38,539 bases of DNA, from NCBI GenBank assembly GCA_022510865.1, contig JAFLSQ010000022.1:1-38539 (forward strand), given 5' to 3'. Positions 22,148-31,431 of the stretch are shown in pieces. Under the pieces are notes generated by a model. The model was not told the origin of the DNA. It saw only the letters and a list, made by a program, of their open reading frames with translations, and did no database searches. The position numbers were made by a program, and so were the translations under genes. Source of the stretch: Treponema sp. (GTDB lineage Bacteria > Spirochaetota > Spirochaetia > Treponematales > Treponemataceae). How positions within the stretch are numbered: the first letter of the stretch is position 1; each line of letters opens with the position of its first letter.

Positions 22148-22367
22148 AAATCCGGTTTTCTGCTGATGATACAGCGCCTTTACGTGTATGCAGCCATCCG
22201 CCGACCGGATTTTTGGGGATTACGAGTTGTAAGGAGTGCTTAAAACATCCGCTTAGATGGCGCGGATGTTTTAAGCTTGCAGTTTCTGCGAAACTGCTGA
22301 TTTACGAGTCCGCTTGCGCGGACGAACTTTCCATTGTCAAAATCTGAAGATTTTGACAATGGAAAGT
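22148..22367 (+). promoter_or_regulatory. Multi-hairpin leader of the M16C protease gene
   Basis: Perfect or nearly perfect stems follow one another. (1) AAATCCGGT/ACCGGATTT (22148-22156/22204-22212), enclosing ATACA/TGTAT and CTGC/GCAG and ending in a T tract, so it may also terminate fliG. (2) A 14-bp stem CTTAAAACATCCGC/GCGGATGTTTTAAG (22239-22252/22262-22275). (3) GCAGTTT/AAACTGC (22279-22297). (4) GTCCGC/GCGGAC (22308-22323). (5) A 19-bp perfect stem at 22326-22344/22349-22367 with a TGAA loop, ending 3 nt before the Shine-Dalgarno AAGGAG. I see no clear sigma70 promoter in this interval. Confidence 0.7.
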
Positions 22368-22381
22368 CTTAAGGAGATTTT

Positions 22382-25300
22382 ATGTTTGATTTTCTTGACA
22401 AAAATAATATTGGGAAAGAATATAACGGATTCGTCCTCATTTCAATTGATGATTTGCAGGATTATCAATCCAAAGGTGTTTTTCTGCGCCACAAACGCAC
22501 CGGCCTTGAGGTCTATCACATTGTGAATGACGACCGCGAGAACACTTTCGCGTTCGCGTTCCGCACTTTCGCAAAGGATTCAAAGGGCTGCGCTCACATC
22601 ATGGAGCATTCCGTGCTCTGCGGCTCAGAGAAATATCCGCTCAAAGAGCCGTTCATCACGCTTGCGAGCACAAGCCTGCGCTCTTTTCTGAACGCCCTGA
22701 CATACCCGGACAAGACGGTCTATCCGGGCGCGTCAGTCGTCAAGGCTGATTATTTTAACATGATGGATGTTTATGCCGATGCCGTGTTTTTCCCGAATCT
22801 CAGCCGCGAGACTTTTTTGCAGGAGGGGCACCGCCTGGAGATGGATGACGATGGCCGGACCAGCGTGCAGGGCGTCGTCTACAATGAGATGAAAGGAAAT
22901 TATTCGGCGTTCCGCGATGTTGCCGTGCGCTCGCAGATTGCCGCAATGTATCCGGGCAGTTTTGAGTCGTATGATTCGGGAGGAGATCCCGCTGTGATTC
23001 CGAGCCTGACATATCAGGAATTCCTGGATTTTCATCAGAAATTCTACAGCCCGGATAACTGCCTGCTTTATCTTCACGGGAACATCCCGACATCGGAGCA
23101 GCTTGATTTTCTGAACGAGCGTTTTATGTCACGCATAGAAAAAAAATACGACTGCGCCGGGAATATCAGCAATTTTGACTGCGCCCTTCCGATTGTCCGC
23201 CCGGATGTAAGGGATTTGCAGTCGCTTGACCTGCACAAGAAATCCTGCGAAATCCGTGATTTCGCGCCTGAGACCGGCAGCACAGGCCTTGTCGTCACTA
23301 TGAACTGGTATTCCGGAAAATCTGACATCGAGAAATATTTTCTTTCGGAGGTGCTTTGCGGAAGCGACAGCTCGCCGCTGTCATTCAGGCTGAAAGAAAG
23401 CGGCCTTGGCGATGATTTAAGCCCAATCCGGAATAATTTTGCCCAGGCTCAGGAGGAATTTTTCTGCTACGGCCTTAGCGGGGTCAAAAAGGGCGACGAG
23501 CAGAAAGTCTATGAGCTGATTGAGAAATCTGTCCGTGAGATTTACGATGAGGGAATCTCTCAGGATGACATTGATTCCGCCGTCATGGGAATAGATTTCA
23601 ATCTGCGCGAGGTGACGCGCTACTGGGGCCCGTATTCCCTTGTGATTATGGAGAAAGTCCTGAAAGGATGGAATTACGGAAAACCGTGCTCTGAGCATCT
23701 GAACCGGATTACAGACTTTGAGCGGTTCAAGAAGCGGCTTTATGAGGACAAGGAGCTTCCCCGCAAACTGATTAAAAAATATTTTCTGGATAATCCTGTT
23801 GTCGTGAGATTTGTGGCCGAGCCATCCGCTGAATATCTTAAAAAACGCGCCTCCGCCGAGGCAAGGCTGGTCAGTCAGCTTGATTCTGCCGCGGACAAAA
23901 CTCTTTTAAAAAAGGAGCTTGACGCGCTTCACGCATATCAGCAGCACGTTGAGAGCGCGGAGGAGACTGCCTGTATGCCAAAAGTGCGGCTCTGCGAGCT
24001 TGAGCGCGGCGTTGAGGTGACAGAGACAAAAATTGATTTTGTGAGCGGCACGGACAAGTCAAAAATCCCGCTTTTTGTGAATCAGGAGCAGACCAAGGGC
24101 ATTTTTTATGTGGATGTGATGTTCCCGTTTGATCGGCTTTCCCCGGAGGATTACCGCTACATTCCGTTCCTCGCGAGCATAATCACGAACATGGGGTGGG
24201 GCGGCCAGAGCTGGAACGACTGCATCACCGAGTCCGCGTGCGTTATGGGCGATGTCTGGGGCAGAACCTGCACAGGCGCGGTGAGCGAAAGCCCGGAATG
24301 CGTGAGAATTGCGCAGAAATATGCGGATTTGAACATAATCGGGCGAAAATGGATTGGAATCAGCTGCAAGGCCCTCACGTCAATGGCAGAGAAAACTTTT
24401 GATTTGCTAGCCAGAATCATCACCACAATGAGCTTTGACGACGAGAAGCGTTTTGAGAATCTTCTTGGCGAGATGGAGGCCGATAATAAGGCCGGCTTCG
24501 TGGCTTCCGGCGGAGACTACGCGACCCGCCGCGCAAGCTGCACCAACAGCGAGAATCAGGCTCTGAACGAGATTATGCTCGGGCTGTCGCAGATTGTTTT
24601 TGCCAGTGAATACAAGAAAAAAAGCGCGTCAGAGAATCTTGCGATTTTCAGGCGGATTTACGATGCCTGCCGTGCCAGCGGCGGAATAATCCACATAACA
24701 TCGGACAAGGAGTCGCTGGAGAAAATCCTCCCGATGGCGGGCGATTTCGCAAAAAAAGCGGGAATCACCGCTCTGCTGCCCAAAAAAGATTTTCCGCTGG
24801 AGGATTATCTGAGCCTCATCCATCAGAAAGAGGATGCCCTTGCGAATGCCACGCAGATTATCAAAGTTGACTCGCAGACAGGCTACGCGGCCGCGACTGT
24901 CCGCACAAAATCCGAGTATCTTACAAAACAGGCCTCCGCAGACACGGTGCTCGCCTCCTGGCTCGGAACGCACACTTTCTGGGACAAACTGCGTACAACG
25001 GGCGGCGCATACGGCGAGGGGCTTTGGACGGATTCGGTTCAAAAATGCGCGCATTTTTACACCTACCGCGATCCCACGCCGGAACGCTCAATCGGGGTGT
25101 TCGCGCAGTCCATGAGGGAGCTGGCGGATAATCCTGCTTTTGATGATGATGTTGAGAGCACAATCGTCACAACTTATGCCGATTTATTGCAGCCGATGTC
25201 TCCGCGTGAGAAAGCGTCCAGAAGTTTTGAGGGGCTTCTTTATGCAGACCCGTCGGAATTCCGGCAGAAAAGGGCGGACAATCTTCTTGCTCTTACCGCT

Positions 25301-25420
25301 GATGACATCCGCGAGAGCGCGAGAAGATTCAGCGAGGCAGTGCAGGGCGACTTCAAAACCGCGATTTTCTGCGATAAATCAAAAAGTTTTTCTGGCAATA
25401 TTATCAATCTTCCTTTATAA
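22382..25420 (+). CDS. M16C zinc metalloprotease (PreP/presequence protease type)
   Basis: The 1012-residue protein matches the PreP/falcilysin family, single-chain proteases that enclose and degrade peptides. The inverted zinc motif HxxEH is His72-Ile-Met-Glu75-His76 (HIMEHSVLCGSEKYP), and the further zinc ligand is in VVYNEMKGNYS. The second half carries the family RxxY-type closing region (WDKLRTTGGAYGEGLW). No signal peptide is visible, so it is probably cytoplasmic and digests oligopeptides. Length is normal (about 970-1020). AAGGAG lies 5 nt before the ATG and directly after a 19-bp hairpin, so initiation may depend on RNA processing or unfolding. Confidence 0.93.
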   Translation: MFDFLDKNNIGKEYNGFVLISIDDLQDYQSKGVFLRHKRTGLEVYHIVNDDRENTFAFAFRTFAKDSKGCAHIMEHSVLCGSEKYPLKEPFITLASTSLRSFLNALTYPDKTVYPGASVVKADYFNMMDVYADAVFFPNLSRETFLQEGHRLEMDDDGRTSVQGVVYNEMKGNYSAFRDVAVRSQIAAMYPGSFESYDSGGDPAVIPSLTYQEFLDFHQKFYSPDNCLLYLHGNIPTSEQLDFLNERFMSRIEKKYDCAGNISNFDCALPIVRPDVRDLQSLDLHKKSCEIRDFAPETGSTGLVVTMNWYSGKSDIEKYFLSEVLCGSDSSPLSFRLKESGLGDDLSPIRNNFAQAQEEFFCYGLSGVKKGDEQKVYELIEKSVREIYDEGISQDDIDSAVMGIDFNLREVTRYWGPYSLVIMEKVLKGWNYGKPCSEHLNRITDFERFKKRLYEDKELPRKLIKKYFLDNPVVVRFVAEPSAEYLKKRASAEARLVSQLDSAADKTLLKKELDALHAYQQHVESAEETACMPKVRLCELERGVEVTETKIDFVSGTDKSKIPLFVNQEQTKGIFYVDVMFPFDRLSPEDYRYIPFLASIITNMGWGGQSWNDCITESACVMGDVWGRTCTGAVSESPECVRIAQKYADLNIIGRKWIGISCKALTSMAEKTFDLLARIITTMSFDDEKRFENLLGEMEADNKAGFVASGGDYATRRASCTNSENQALNEIMLGLSQIVFASEYKKKSASENLAIFRRIYDACRASGGIIHITSDKESLEKILPMAGDFAKKAGITALLPKKDFPLEDYLSLIHQKEDALANATQIIKVDSQTGYAAATVRTKSEYLTKQASADTVLASWLGTHTFWDKLRTTGGAYGEGLWTDSVQKCAHFYTYRDPTPERSIGVFAQSMRELADNPAFDDDVESTIVTTYADLLQPMSPREKASRSFEGLLYADPSEFRQKRADNLLALTADDIRESARRFSEAVQGDFKTAIFCDKSKSFSGNIINLPL

Positions 25421-25421
25421 T
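25416..25421 (+). promoter_or_regulatory. -10 box candidate for the 72-aa gene
   Basis: TATAAT overlaps the M16C stop codon. The predicted start near 25428 would give a leader of about 32 nt containing TAAGGAA. The -35 match (TGGCAA) is weak. Confidence 0.4.
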
Positions 25422-25459
25422 ATATGTGACTTTGAATTTTTGGAAATAAGGAAATTGTT

Positions 25460-25678
25460 ATGGATAAAAAAACAAAAATGTGCGTAGAGATGCTCCGGGA
25501 ACTTGTTTCTGATGTTCAGGGAGCGCCTTTTCCCGGTCCGGATTTAAAACTGGAGCTTTACGAAATCTGGTACGAGCATGCCCAGAAAGCGGCCGTCCAG
25601 TGCTTTGAGTATCTGAATGATAATTTCCCCGAAGAGAAAAAAGATGTGACAAAAACGATTGACAAGCTGTTCGTCTGA
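25460..25678 (+). CDS. 72-residue protein of unknown function
   Basis: The small protein is soluble, helical in appearance and rich in Glu/Asp/Lys, with aromatic residues in the middle (LKLELYEIWYEHAQKAAVQCFEYLNDNFPEEKK). Evidence that it is real: AAGGAA before ATG 25460, a -10 box upstream, and a strong terminator 30 nt after the stop, which together define a monocistronic unit. No family is recognised. It has one Cys near residue 8 and another near 48, but no metal-binding motif. Confidence 0.7.
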   Translation: MDKKTKMCVEMLRELVSDVQGAPFPGPDLKLELYEIWYEHAQKAAVQCFEYLNDNFPEEKKDVTKTIDKLFV

Positions 25679-25707
25679 TTCGTGCGGAAGGTTTGTTGAT
25701 TTATGAG

Positions 25708-25739
25708 ACGGCATCCCGCAGGGGTGCCGTTTTATATTT
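25708..25739 (+). terminator. Strong Rho-independent terminator
   Basis: ACGGCATCCC (25708-25717) pairs with GGGGTGCCGT (25721-25730) over 10 bp with a GCA loop and one G-U pair, followed by TTTATATTT. It ends the 72-aa gene's transcript. Confidence 0.9.
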
Positions 25740-25800
25740 CTGATTTCTTAAGTATTTTTTTGTTTCTGCCGAAAATAAATCTGTATAAGGCTTTATTATA

Positions 25801-26979
25801 ATGAAAAAGAGTAGCAAGCAGATAAAAGAACTTAAGTTCGCTTTCGCAAACAAAAAGAAAAAAATCGGTCTTAGTCATTGGAGGTTCTTTTTTGTCGGAG
25901 TGAATTCAATCACAGGCACGGAGCAGATGTTTTTTATCGAACTGGAGATGCTCAATCCGTGGCTTAAGCCTTCCGAAACTTCCTTGAGCTTCAAGCCGCA
26001 CGTGACAATCACCGCGGATGACTTGCAGTATGCGCTCGCTGGAACTCAGGCGGCGCGCTCAATTGAGACTGAGGAGCTGAATCTTCCGTCTTACTGCGCC
26101 GTCCGGGTCGGAAAAATGGGCGCGTCGGCAAAGCAGCTCTGCTACTATTTTCCCGTAAAAGACATGGAATTCCATCCGAAACCGTTTGAGATTCAGATAG
26201 GAAACAAATTTTTCTCTGAGGACAAAATCTCGGGATTTCTGAACCTGTCAAAGGAGGATGTCGCCGCTCATCCTGAGTATCTGTGCGATTCCGGGACTGC
26301 CTCCTGGGATTTGCATTACGAGGCAGCCGCAGAGAACCGCGAGGGATTCAGCAGCAAGGATTCGCGATGGTTTCCGTTCGGGCTAAAGACGGAGTTTTCC
26401 GGGGAAATCAAGTTTGACGGCGTGGATTATATCGTAAATCCCAAAAAATCATTCGGATATGTCGAGTGGTTCTGGGGAAAAACTATGCCTGACCCTTGGT
26501 TCCATTTGTCTGCGGAGCATCTGACCAGTGAGATTTCCGGGAAAACGCTTTTCAAATCCTCATTCTCGATTCAGGGCGTTTTTGACGACAACCTTTCTTG
26601 CATAGGGAATTTTGAGGACATCAGGATTCAGTTCTGCGCCGACAGGAAATCAAAATCATACTCCGCGGTCTGGGACTGCATTCAGATGCCCGAGGCCGAG
26701 AATATCGATGAGAATCTTCTGCACTGGTCCGCGAGTTTCCACAACAAGCTTTGGGTCTTGGACGTTGATGTGTATTGCAGGATAAAAGACTTGTTCAACC
26801 GCTTGATTGAGCTTCCCGACAACACGCGCAGGGTGATGAGCATACTGGAGGGCGCGACTGGAACTGGCGAGGTGAAGCTTTACCGGCGCAGGGGGAATTC
26901 GCTGGAGCAGATTGAGCAGGCAAAGCTCACGAAAGTCCTGTGCGAATTCGGCCACATAGAGCAGTCTGATTTTCAATAA
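25801..26979 (+). CDS. Tocopherol-cyclase-like (AttH/lipocalin-type) protein
   Basis: The 392-residue protein resembles the tocopherol cyclase/hydroxyneurosporene-dehydrogenase-like double beta-barrel family. The early segment HWRFFFVGVNSITGTEQMFFIELEMLNP matches the family's opening strand pattern. FDGVDYIVNPKKSFGYVEWFWGKTMPDPWFHLSAEHL matches its characteristic YAEKNWG...P..WF motif. Members bind or modify hydrophobic molecules. Spirochaetes make no tocopherol, so the ligand is probably a lipid or quinone-like compound; this is inference. There is no signal peptide. No clear Shine-Dalgarno precedes ATG 25801; TATAAG at 25784-25789 could be a -10 box 11 nt upstream. Confidence 0.55.
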   Translation: MKKSSKQIKELKFAFANKKKKIGLSHWRFFFVGVNSITGTEQMFFIELEMLNPWLKPSETSLSFKPHVTITADDLQYALAGTQAARSIETEELNLPSYCAVRVGKMGASAKQLCYYFPVKDMEFHPKPFEIQIGNKFFSEDKISGFLNLSKEDVAAHPEYLCDSGTASWDLHYEAAAENREGFSSKDSRWFPFGLKTEFSGEIKFDGVDYIVNPKKSFGYVEWFWGKTMPDPWFHLSAEHLTSEISGKTLFKSSFSIQGVFDDNLSCIGNFEDIRIQFCADRKSKSYSAVWDCIQMPEAENIDENLLHWSASFHNKLWVLDVDVYCRIKDLFNRLIELPDNTRRVMSILEGATGTGEVKLYRRRGNSLEQIEQAKLTKVLCEFGHIEQSDFQ

Positions 26980-26991
26980 AAATTTGCCGTT

Positions 26992-27023
26992 TCACGGAAT
27001 TTTTAATATTTTAAATTCTGTGA
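26992..27023 (+). promoter_or_regulatory. Inverted repeat over the clpB promoter and leader
   Basis: TCACGGAATTT (26992-27002) and AAATTCTGTGA (27013-27023) form an 11-10-11 inverted repeat with one G-U mismatch. The 10-bp centre holds a -10-like TATTTT (27007-27012), 17 bp after TTGCCG (26984-26989). The right arm runs into the Shine-Dalgarno GAGGTGG. It is not the CIRCE sequence of HrcA. It could be a repressor operator or an RNA hairpin that hides the ribosome site. Confidence 0.5.
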
Positions 27024-27032
27024 GGTGGTGAA

Positions 27033-29621
27033 ATGAATTACGAGAACTTTACAATCAAAACACAGGAGGCCTTGCAGGAGGCTTCTTCCATCGCGAACAA
27101 AAACGACAATTCCGAGATTGGCACGGAGCACGTCCTTGAGGCTCTTCTGGAGCAGCAGGACGGACTGATTGCGCCGGTCGTGGAGCGGGCCGGCGTTCCG
27201 GCTGCTCAGCTTATAAACAAGGCAAAGGATATCATCCTTTCTAATCCCAAAGTCTCCGGCAACGCGCAGGTCTATCTGTCATCTGCCATGCAGAAAGTTC
27301 TTGCCAAGGCCGAGAACGAGATGTCTGCGCTGCACGACCAGTTTCTCTCAACGGAGCACATTCTGCTCGCAATGTGCGAGTGTGATGACCGCACCGGCGA
27401 TATGCTCAGAAAATCCGGGGTATCGCACAAGGCGGTTCTGGAGGCTCTGAGGGCAGTCCGCGGGAATCAGACTGTGGATTCAAATGACCCGGAGTCAAAG
27501 ACACGCACTCTGGAAAAATATTGCCGTGACCTCACTTCCGATGCCCGGCAGGATAAGATTGACCCGGTAATCGGGCGGGATGAGGAAATCCGCAGGGTGA
27601 TGCAGGTGCTTTGCCGGCGCACAAAAAACAATCCTGTGATTATCGGAGAGCCTGGCGTTGGCAAGACTGCCATTGTCGAGGGGCTTGCCCGCAGGATTGC
27701 CAGCGGGGACGTTCCCGAGAGCCTTAAAAACAAGCGATTGCTCGCTTTGGATTTGGGAAGCCTTGTCGCGGGCGCGAAATTCCGCGGTGAATTTGAGGAG
27801 CGGCTCAAAGCCCTCATCACGGAAGTGACCAGAAGTGACGGTCAGATAATCCTCTTTATTGATGAGCTTCACACTCTTGTGGGCGCGGGAGCGGGTGAGG
27901 GCAGCATGGACGCGTCCAACCTTCTGAAACCTGCCCTTGCCCGCGGTGAGCTTCGTGCCATCGGCGCGACGACCTTGGACGAGTACAGAAAATACATCGA
28001 GAAGGATGCGGCACTGGAGCGGCGTTTCCAGCAGGTTTACTGTGCCGAGCCAACGGTTGAGGACACGATTGCCATTCTGCGCGGTCTCAGGGAAAAGTAT
28101 GAGATTCATCATGGGGTGCGCATTGAGGATGAGGCGCTTGTTGCGGCGGCGACGCTCTCCAATCGCTACATAACTTCCAGATTTCTTCCGGATAAGGCGA
28201 TAGACCTTGTTGATGAGGCGGCGAGCCGTCTTAAAATGGAGATTGAGAGCCAGCCCACCGAGCTTGACCAGGTTGAGCGCAGGATGCTCCAGCTTCAGAT
28301 TGAGCGGCAGTCTCTGAGCAAGGAGGATGATGACAACAGCCGTGAGCGTCTTGCCAAACTTGACAAAGAGCTTGCCGAGGTCACTTCCATGCGCGATGCC
28401 ATGAAACTGCAATGGCAGAACGAGAAAGAGAGCATTGACAAGAGCCGCAGACTCAAGGAGCGTCTGGAGCAGGCGCGCTTTGAGGAGGAGAAATTCACCC
28501 GCGAGGGGAATCTGGAGAAGGCCGCGGAGTTAAAATACAGCACAATACCCGCGCTTGAAAAAGAGCTTGATTCCGCGCTTGCCGCAGAAAAAGAGCGGAC
28601 ATCAGGCGGCAGGGATTCTCTTCTGCGCCAGAGCGTCACCGAGGAGGACATCGCCAAGGTTGTGAGCAGCTGGAGCGGCATCCCAGTCGCAAAAATGATG
28701 ACCGGCGAGAAGCAGAAATATCTGGAGCTGGAGAGCGTCCTGCACAAGCGCGTTGTGGGGCAGGATGAGGCGGTCACAGTCGTCAGCGATGCAATCCGCA
28801 GGAACAGGAGCGGCTTGAACGATCCGAACCGTCCGCTTGGAAGTTTCATGTTCATCGGGCCTACAGGAGTTGGCAAAACGGAGCTTGCGAAAACTCTTGC
28901 TGATTTTCTGTTCAATGACGAGAAATCACTGACCCGGATTGACATGAGCGAGTACATGGAGAAATTCAGCGTGAGCCGGCTCATCGGCGCGCCTCCCGGA
29001 TATGTCGGCTATGACGAGGGCGGGCAGCTCACCGAGGCTGTGCGCCGCAGGCCTTACAGCGTGATTCTTTTTGATGAGGTCGAGAAAGCCCATCCCGATG
29101 TCTTCAACGTTCTTCTTCAAGTGCTTGATGACGGACGGCTGACTGACAGTCAGGGACGTGTGGTTGACTTCAAGAACACGATTATCATTATGACCAGCAA
29201 TCTTGGAAGCGACCTGATTTTGGATGCCGCGAATTCAGGCTCAGATATTGATGACGTGAAAGAAAAAATCCGCGAGCTTCTGCGCAGGACGTTCCGCCCG
29301 GAATTCCTGAACAGAATAGACGAGATTGTCATGTTCGGGCAGCTTGGAAAAGAGCACATCGCGTCAATCATCAAGCTTCAGCTGGAGCGTGTGCAGGGCA
29401 GGCTTGCGGACAGAAAAATCACACTGGATTTTGATGATTCCGCGCTTGACTTCCTTGAGGAGAAAGGCTACGACCCCGCGATGGGCGCACGGCCTGTGAA
29501 GCGTGCCATCCAGAATTACGTGGAGAACACGCTCGCGCGCGAGCTGCTGTCCGGCTCAATCAAAGAGGGCGACACAATCAGAGTGCGCTCAGAGGACGGC
29601 CGGCTGATTTTCTCGCGCTAA
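27033..29621 (+). CDS. clpB: ClpB disaggregase (AAA+ chaperone)
   Basis: ClpB (862 aa) forms a hexamer that pulls proteins out of aggregates together with DnaK. The N-terminal Clp repeat domain is at residues 1-145. The first AAA+ module has Walker A GEPGVGKT near 206 and Walker B ILFIDELH. The coiled-coil M domain spans about 400-520 ([17 protein letters not shown] onward). The second AAA+ module has GPTGVGKT near 609, and [19 protein letters not shown] follows. The D2-small domain ends the protein. The absence of a ClpP-binding IGF loop separates it from ClpA/C. GAGGTGGTG precedes ATG 27033. A heat-regulated role is expected. Confidence 0.97.
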   Translation: MNYENFTIKTQEALQEASSIANKNDNSEIGTEHVLEALLEQQDGLIAPVVERAGVPAAQLINKAKDIILSNPKVSGNAQVYLSSAMQKVLAKAENEMSALHDQFLSTEHILLAMCECDDRTGDMLRKSGVSHKAVLEALRAVRGNQTVDSNDPESKTRTLEKYCRDLTSDARQDKIDPVIGRDEEIRRVMQVLCRRTKNNPVIIGEPGVGKTAIVEGLARRIASGDVPESLKNKRLLALDLGSLVAGAKFRGEFEERLKALITEVTRSDGQIILFIDELHTLVGAGAGEGSMDASNLLKPALARGELRAIGATTLDEYRKYIEKDAALERRFQQVYCAEPTVEDTIAILRGLREKYEIHHGVRIEDEALVAAATLSNRYITSRFLPDKAIDLVDEAASRLKMEIESQPTELDQVERRMLQLQIERQSLSKEDDDNSRERLAKLDKELAEVTSMRDAMKLQWQNEKESIDKSRRLKERLEQARFEEEKFTREGNLEKAAELKYSTIPALEKELDSALAAEKERTSGGRDSLLRQSVTEEDIAKVVSSWSGIPVAKMMTGEKQKYLELESVLHKRVVGQDEAVTVVSDAIRRNRSGLNDPNRPLGSFMFIGPTGVGKTELAKTLADFLFNDEKSLTRIDMSEYMEKFSVSRLIGAPPGYVGYDEGGQLTEAVRRRPYSVILFDEVEKAHPDVFNVLLQVLDDGRLTDSQGRVVDFKNTIIIMTSNLGSDLILDAANSGSDIDDVKEKIRELLRRTFRPEFLNRIDEIVMFGQLGKEHIASIIKLQLERVQGRLADRKITLDFDDSALDFLEEKGYDPAMGARPVKRAIQNYVENTLARELLSGSIKEGDTIRVRSEDGRLIFSR

Positions 29622-29668
29622 GTGCTTTTCTGCTGTACTTTGCCCGCATGTTTGTGCTACTATGTGAT

Positions 29669-30523
29669 ATGCTCTCATATCAGCACATTTTTCATGCGGG
29701 CAATCATGCTGACCTCCTCAAGCATTTTGTTTTGTATCAGGTGCTGTGCTCGCTGAACAAAAAAGACAAGCCGTACACTTTTTTTGACACACACAGCGGG
29801 AGCGCGCTTTATGATTTGCTTGACGGCCGCAGCCTGAAAACTGGCGAGGCAAAAAAAGCGGTTTTCCCGATTCTTGCCGCTGGCGTCAAGGAAAACTGTC
29901 CGCCGCCGCTCAGGGCTTTCCTTGATTTTCTCCGCGATTATACATCCAGAAATTTTTATCCAGGCTCTCCAGAAATTGCGCGCGCCATGATGCGCGCCCA
30001 GGATTTTCTTGTGCTTTCTGAGCGTCACCCCCAGGAGATTGAGGCTCTCCGCGAAAATATGCGCGGTCAGAAAACCGGCTCTCCGTCAATCCAGATTCAT
30101 TACAGGGATGGCTGGGAAATGCTCCGTGCGCTCACGCCGCCCGCCACAAGCCGCGGCGCAGTCCTCATTGACCCAAGTTACGAGGAGACTTCTGATTATG
30201 TTGACGCTTCTCGGACAATCTGCGCCGTGCACAAAAAATGGAGCAATGGGATTATCATGCTCTGGTATCCGCTTCTTGCCCACCGCAGCTCTGACATCAG
30301 CGCGATGCTTGGCGAGATTTGCGGCGAGGCACGTTCCCAGAACGCGAACATCGAGATTTCTGACACAAGGCTTGAGGTGTACGACAGCCGGGAGAAAAAT
30401 CTGCCAAGGCTTTATGGCAGCGGAATGCTGGTTCTGAACAGCCCGTGGGGATTGCGGGAGGCGGCAGGGCAATCCGCGGAATTCATCAGAAATGAAATCT
30501 CAGGCCTGTTTCAATCGGAATGA
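29669..30523 (+). CDS. rlmJ: 23S rRNA (adenine(2030)-N6)-methyltransferase RlmJ
   Basis: RlmJ methylates A2030 of 23S rRNA. The protein (284 aa) starts with the diagnostic MLSYQHIFHAGNHADLLKHFVL, which selects ATG 29669 over the upstream in-frame ATG 29648. The methylation motif is DPSYEE where most relatives have DPPYE; a Ser in the second position is unusual but the D-P-x-Y frame is kept. The C terminus has the family GSGMLVLNSPWGL. A -10-like TACTAT ends 5 nt before the ATG and there is no Shine-Dalgarno. Its last 38 nt overlap the converging beta-barrel gene. Confidence 0.92.
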   Translation: MLSYQHIFHAGNHADLLKHFVLYQVLCSLNKKDKPYTFFDTHSGSALYDLLDGRSLKTGEAKKAVFPILAAGVKENCPPPLRAFLDFLRDYTSRNFYPGSPEIARAMMRAQDFLVLSERHPQEIEALRENMRGQKTGSPSIQIHYRDGWEMLRALTPPATSRGAVLIDPSYEETSDYVDASRTICAVHKKWSNGIIMLWYPLLAHRSSDISAMLGEICGEARSQNANIEISDTRLEVYDSREKNLPRLYGSGMLVLNSPWGLREAAGQSAEFIRNEISGLFQSE

Positions 30524-31028
30524 AAAACAGAAAATCCTTCGAATTGTCAGAAAAATTCACGCTGATTGACGGAACTGCGTTCTGCTGCACATAAAATTCT
30601 ATGAAATGGTCGATGAAAAGCCAGTTCATTCCCACAAAAAAACGCGCGCCCGCTCTGAGTTCTGGCCCGGAATCGGTTGTGAGGGTGAATGCGGCGGATG
30701 CGCCGAAGCCCGCATAAATGTTCCAGTTGTTCTCAATCTGGATGTCAGAAATCCACCAGTCGGCGAACGCAGAAAGTCCGAGCAATCCCTGATTGTCTGC
30801 CGCACCTGCGAGCAATCCGGCTCCGACTGTCACTGGAATGCGGGCGAAGCGCAGCGTGCCTGTGAGAGAGGCCTCAAAGTTCGAGGCGGTCGTGCCATGC
30901 TCGCTAAGTGAGAGCGCGGGGAAAAATCCTGCCTGAACGCCCGCGCCGGTTGCGCCAAGAGATGCCGCAAAAAAAGCGGCCGAAAAAATCGCGGTGATAA
31001 TTTTCTTTTTGAAAGGCGAGGTAATCAT
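30486..31028 (-). CDS. Exported small protein, probably an outer-membrane beta-barrel
   Basis: The 180-residue protein has a signal peptide (KKKIITAIFSAAFFAASLGATGAGVQA). Alternating hydrophobic/polar strands rich in Gly and aromatic residues follow (VTVGAGLLAGA, NIYAGFGASAAFTL, ELRAGARFFVGMNWLF). It ends in Phe after a final strand FLFFIPIETGLRFHF, the classical C-terminal signature for outer-membrane barrel assembly. Eight short strands fit the length. The function is unknown. ATG overlaps the ParB-like gene's stop (ATGA), so the two are translationally coupled. The 3' end overlaps rlmJ by 38 nt tail-to-tail. Confidence 0.7.
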   Translation of the reverse strand: MITSPFKKKIITAIFSAAFFAASLGATGAGVQAGFFPALSLSEHGTTASNFEASLTGTLRFARIPVTVGAGLLAGAADNQGLLGLSAFADWWISDIQIENNWNIYAGFGASAAFTLTTDSGPELRAGARFFVGMNWLFIDHFIEFYVQQNAVPSISVNFSDNSKDFLFFIPIETGLRFHF

Positions 31029-31426
31029 TTTGAGCCTGTGAAGAAATCCTTGATTTTCTCAAACAGATGCTTGAAAAACAGGTATATGCGGTAAAAAATA
31101 TTCGGATTTCGGAGCCTCTGTAGCCGTTTGTAGCCTTCCATCAGCTCTGCATCGGTGAATTCCTTGCGCTGATTGTTCTCCTCCAGCTCCATCTCAAGCT
31201 GCTCGACTTCCGAGATATTGTCGATAATGTTCGCATTTATGCTCGTCCAGCCAAGCTGCATGGCGGCCTGAAGCCTGCGTTCCCCGGCAATCAGCTCGTA
31301 TTTTCTGTTCAGCGTGATTGGATTCATCAAGCCGTAAACTTTGAGGCTGTCTTTCAAATCCTCAATGTTGCCAAGCTCTTTGCGGACTCTTTTTTTGATT
31401 TTTATGTCTTTTATCTGAACTAACAT
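31025..31426 (-). CDS. Stand-alone ParB N-terminal (CTPase-fold) domain protein with amphipathic tail
   Basis: The 133-residue protein has the ParB/Srx fold only: a box I-like start (VQIKDIKIKKRVRKELGNIEDLKDSLKVYGLMNPITL), box II IAGERRLQAAMQLGW and box III ELEENNQRKEFTDAEL, the CTP-contacting motifs of ParB. It lacks the helix-turn-helix and the dimerisation domain needed to bind parS. Instead the last 25 residues (NPNIFYRIYLFFKHLFEKIKDFF) form a strongly amphipathic aromatic/basic helix likely to lie on a membrane. It sits between PBP1A (gap 5 nt) and the beta-barrel gene (ATGA overlap), suggesting an envelope role rather than chromosome partition. Confidence 0.82.
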   Translation of the reverse strand: MLVQIKDIKIKKRVRKELGNIEDLKDSLKVYGLMNPITLNRKYELIAGERRLQAAMQLGWTSINANIIDNISEVEQLEMELEENNQRKEFTDAELMEGYKRLQRLRNPNIFYRIYLFFKHLFEKIKDFFTGSK

Positions 31427-31431
31427 CGCAC

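Noticed and set aside
26992..27023. A CIRCE/HrcA operator before clpB
   Set aside because: The arms do not match TTAGCACTC/GAGTGCTAA; only the general 11-10-11 layout is similar.
27495..28412. A 305-residue minus-strand frame opposite clpB
   Set aside because: Antisense to a clear ClpB coding region, with no Shine-Dalgarno and no family resemblance.
29648..29668. Upstream ATG as the rlmJ start
   Set aside because: The conserved RlmJ N terminus begins at ATG 29669, and the -10 box lies between the two.
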